6,503 nt of DNA from Candidatus Izemoplasma sp. GTDB lineage: Bacteria > Bacillota_I > Bacilli_A > Izemoplasmatales > Izemoplasmataceae. Positions 5,674 through 6,503 of the stretch are shown here, piece by piece. The stretch is taken from contig SKIY01000041.1 of assembly GCA_007116205.1 (NCBI GenBank), positions 1 through 6,503 of the forward strand, given 5' to 3'. Both the position numbers and the translations under genes were made by a program. The notes under the pieces are model-generated. The model made no database searches. It worked only from the letters and a program-made list of their open reading frames with translations, and had not been told where the DNA came from. Within the stretch, counting starts at the first letter, position 1. Each line of letters begins with the position of its first letter.

Positions 5674-6039
5674 ATGGCACGTATTGCTGGTGTAGATATT
5701 CCCAGAGATAAACGCATTGTCATTTCTTTGACATATGTATTTGGTATTGGTAAAACAATTGCAGAGCAAGTATTAGATGCAGCAAAAGTTTCACACAATA
5801 CACGCGTGAAAGATTTAACAGAAGAAGAACTTTCACGGATAAGAACACAAGTTGATAAAGTAAAAGTAGAAGGAGACTTAAGACGTGAAGTCTCAATGAA
5901 CATTAAACGTTTACAAGAAATTGGAAGCTATAGAGGTATGCGTCATCGTAGAGGATTACCTGTTCGTGGGCAAAAAACACGTAACAATGCTCGTACGCGC
6001 AAAGGCCCTGCGAGAACTATGGCTAAAAAGAAGAAATAG
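5674..6039 (+). CDS. rpsM: 30S ribosomal protein S13
   Basis: This encodes S13, in the head of the small subunit, contacting 16S rRNA, the P-site tRNA and the B1 bridges to the 50S subunit. The 121-residue product starts MARIAGVDIPRDKRIVISLT, with the helix-two-turn-helix region YVFGIGKTIAEQVL (about 21-34). The family signature GSYRGMRHRRGLPVRGQKT lies at about 84-102, and the tail is highly basic (NNARTRKGPARTMAKKKK), reaching toward tRNA. AGGAGGTG at 5661-5668 lies in the 14-base gap after rpmJ. The TAG stop (6037-6039) overlaps the AGGAGG of rpsK, suggesting coupled translation. Confidence 0.98.
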   Translation: MARIAGVDIPRDKRIVISLTYVFGIGKTIAEQVLDAAKVSHNTRVKDLTEEELSRIRTQVDKVKVEGDLRREVSMNIKRLQEIGSYRGMRHRRGLPVRGQKTRNNARTRKGPARTMAKKKK

Positions 6040-6051
6040 GAGGAAAGACAT

Positions 6052-6438
6052 ATGGCACGTAAAACAACAAGAAAACGTCGCGTTAGAAAAAATATTCCTT
6101 CCGGAGTTGCGCATATCCACTCAACTTTCAACAATACAATCATAACCATTACAGATCCAAGTGGAAACGCAATTGCATGGACTAGTTCTGGCGCACTCGG
6201 ATTTAAAGGAAGCCGTAAATCAACACCATACGCAGCACAACTTGCAAGCGAAGCATGCGCAAAAGCAGCGATGGAACACGGCGTTCAAAGAGTTGAAGTA
6301 TCAGTTAAAGGACCAGGTCCAGGCCGTGAAGCAGCAATTCGTTCGCTTCAAACAGCAGGACTTGAAATTACCGCAATAAAAGATGTAACACCAGTTCCAC
6401 ATAACGGGTGTCGTCCACCAAAACGTAGAAGATTGTAA
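6052..6438 (+). CDS. rpsK: 30S ribosomal protein S11
   Basis: This encodes S11, on the small-subunit platform near the mRNA exit and E site, assembling with S6, S18 and S21. The 128-residue product starts with a basic tail (MARKTTRKRRVRKNIPSGVA). It continues with HIHSTFNNTIITITD (about 21-35) and GFKGSRKSTPYAAQ (50-63). VSVKGPGPGREAAIRSL follows at about 83-99. It ends in the family signature DVTPVPHNGCRPPKRRRL (111-128). The NG pair in this signature (118-119) corresponds to the site where E. coli S11 carries an isoaspartate; whether that happens here is unknown. AGGAGG at 6038-6043 is 8 bases before the ATG and overlaps the rpsM stop. Confidence 0.98.
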   Translation: MARKTTRKRRVRKNIPSGVAHIHSTFNNTIITITDPSGNAIAWTSSGALGFKGSRKSTPYAAQLASEACAKAAMEHGVQRVEVSVKGPGPGREAAIRSLQTAGLEITAIKDVTPVPHNGCRPPKRRRL

Positions 6439-6443
6439 AAAGT

Positions 6444-6450
6444 AAAGGAG
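6444..6450 (+). promoter_or_regulatory. Shine-Dalgarno site of rpsD
   Basis: AAAGGAG lies 9 bases before the ATG at 6460, in the 21-base gap after rpsK. It confirms that a gene starts here although only 44 bases are visible. Confidence 0.8.
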
Positions 6451-6459
6451 AAATAATAA

Positions 6460-6503
6460 ATGGCTAGATATACAGATGCGGCATGTAGATTATGCAGAAG
6501 AGA
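6460..6503 (+). CDS. rpsD: 30S ribosomal protein S4, zinc-binding (C+) form, 5' end only (partial)
   Basis: The 14 readable codons give MARYTDAACRLCRR and run off the window. This matches the N-terminus of C+ S4, in which a CxxC pair (Cys9, Cys12) starts a four-cysteine zinc site. B. subtilis S4 (MARYTGPSWKLSRR as I recall) lacks the cysteines. S4 is a primary 16S rRNA-binding protein that nucleates small-subunit assembly and, in several bacteria, represses its own mRNA; the 21-base gap upstream is too short to hold a sizeable regulatory structure unless that structure extends into rpsK. Position after rpsK matches the clostridial and proteobacterial alpha operon. rpoA and rplQ would be expected next. 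Confidence 0.88.
   Translation, partial: MARYTDAACRLCRR

Noticed and set aside
1..6503. Novel accessory system, mobile element, CRISPR array or phage gene
   Set aside because: Every part of the window is covered by known core genes with gaps of at most 38 bases; no direct repeats, terminal inverted repeats or unfamiliar proteins were found.

Overview
The window is a continuous stretch of a bacterial ribosomal-protein superoperon (the spc block running into the alpha block), all on the + strand. Gene order is rpsN(3' end)-rpsH-rplF-rplR-rpsE-rpmD-rplO-secY-adk-map-infA-rpmJ-rpsM-rpsK-rpsD(5' end). Every gene is recognisable from its protein sequence. No gap exceeds 30 bases, and I see no promoter, terminator, RNA gene, mobile element or CRISPR array.

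The organism is most likely a low-GC Gram-positive (Bacillota). The DNA is AT-rich (roughly 40% GC by eye). The Shine-Dalgarno sites are strong AGGAGG types, one gene starts with TTG, and the proteins resemble Bacillus/Clostridium-type sequences. The last gene begins with MARYTDAACRLCRR, the zinc-binding (C+) form of S4. It lies directly after rpsK, where Bacillus subtilis has rpoA, so the layout is of the clostridial type. Some SecY and methionine aminopeptidase wording feels like Erysipelotrichia or a related lineage, but that is an impression from memory, not a test.

Layout: bases 1-2557 encode small- and large-subunit proteins S14 (tail), S8, L6, L18, S5, L30 and L15. Bases 2557-5281 encode three enzymes or membrane proteins: the SecY translocon channel, adenylate kinase and type I methionine aminopeptidase. 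Bases 5297-6503 return to translation: IF-1, L36, S13, S11 and the start of S4. Presumably rpoA and rplQ follow outside the window.

The genes serve one growth-linked programme: building ribosomes, starting translation (IF-1), trimming the initiator methionine (Map), inserting membrane proteins (SecY) and balancing adenylate nucleotides (Adk). Tight spacing, stop/start overlaps (TAATG twice, ATGA once) and stop codons embedded in the next ribosome-binding site point to one polycistronic message with translational coupling. This is an ordinary, highly conserved core region. I found no undescribed system; the findings are small points of local interest.
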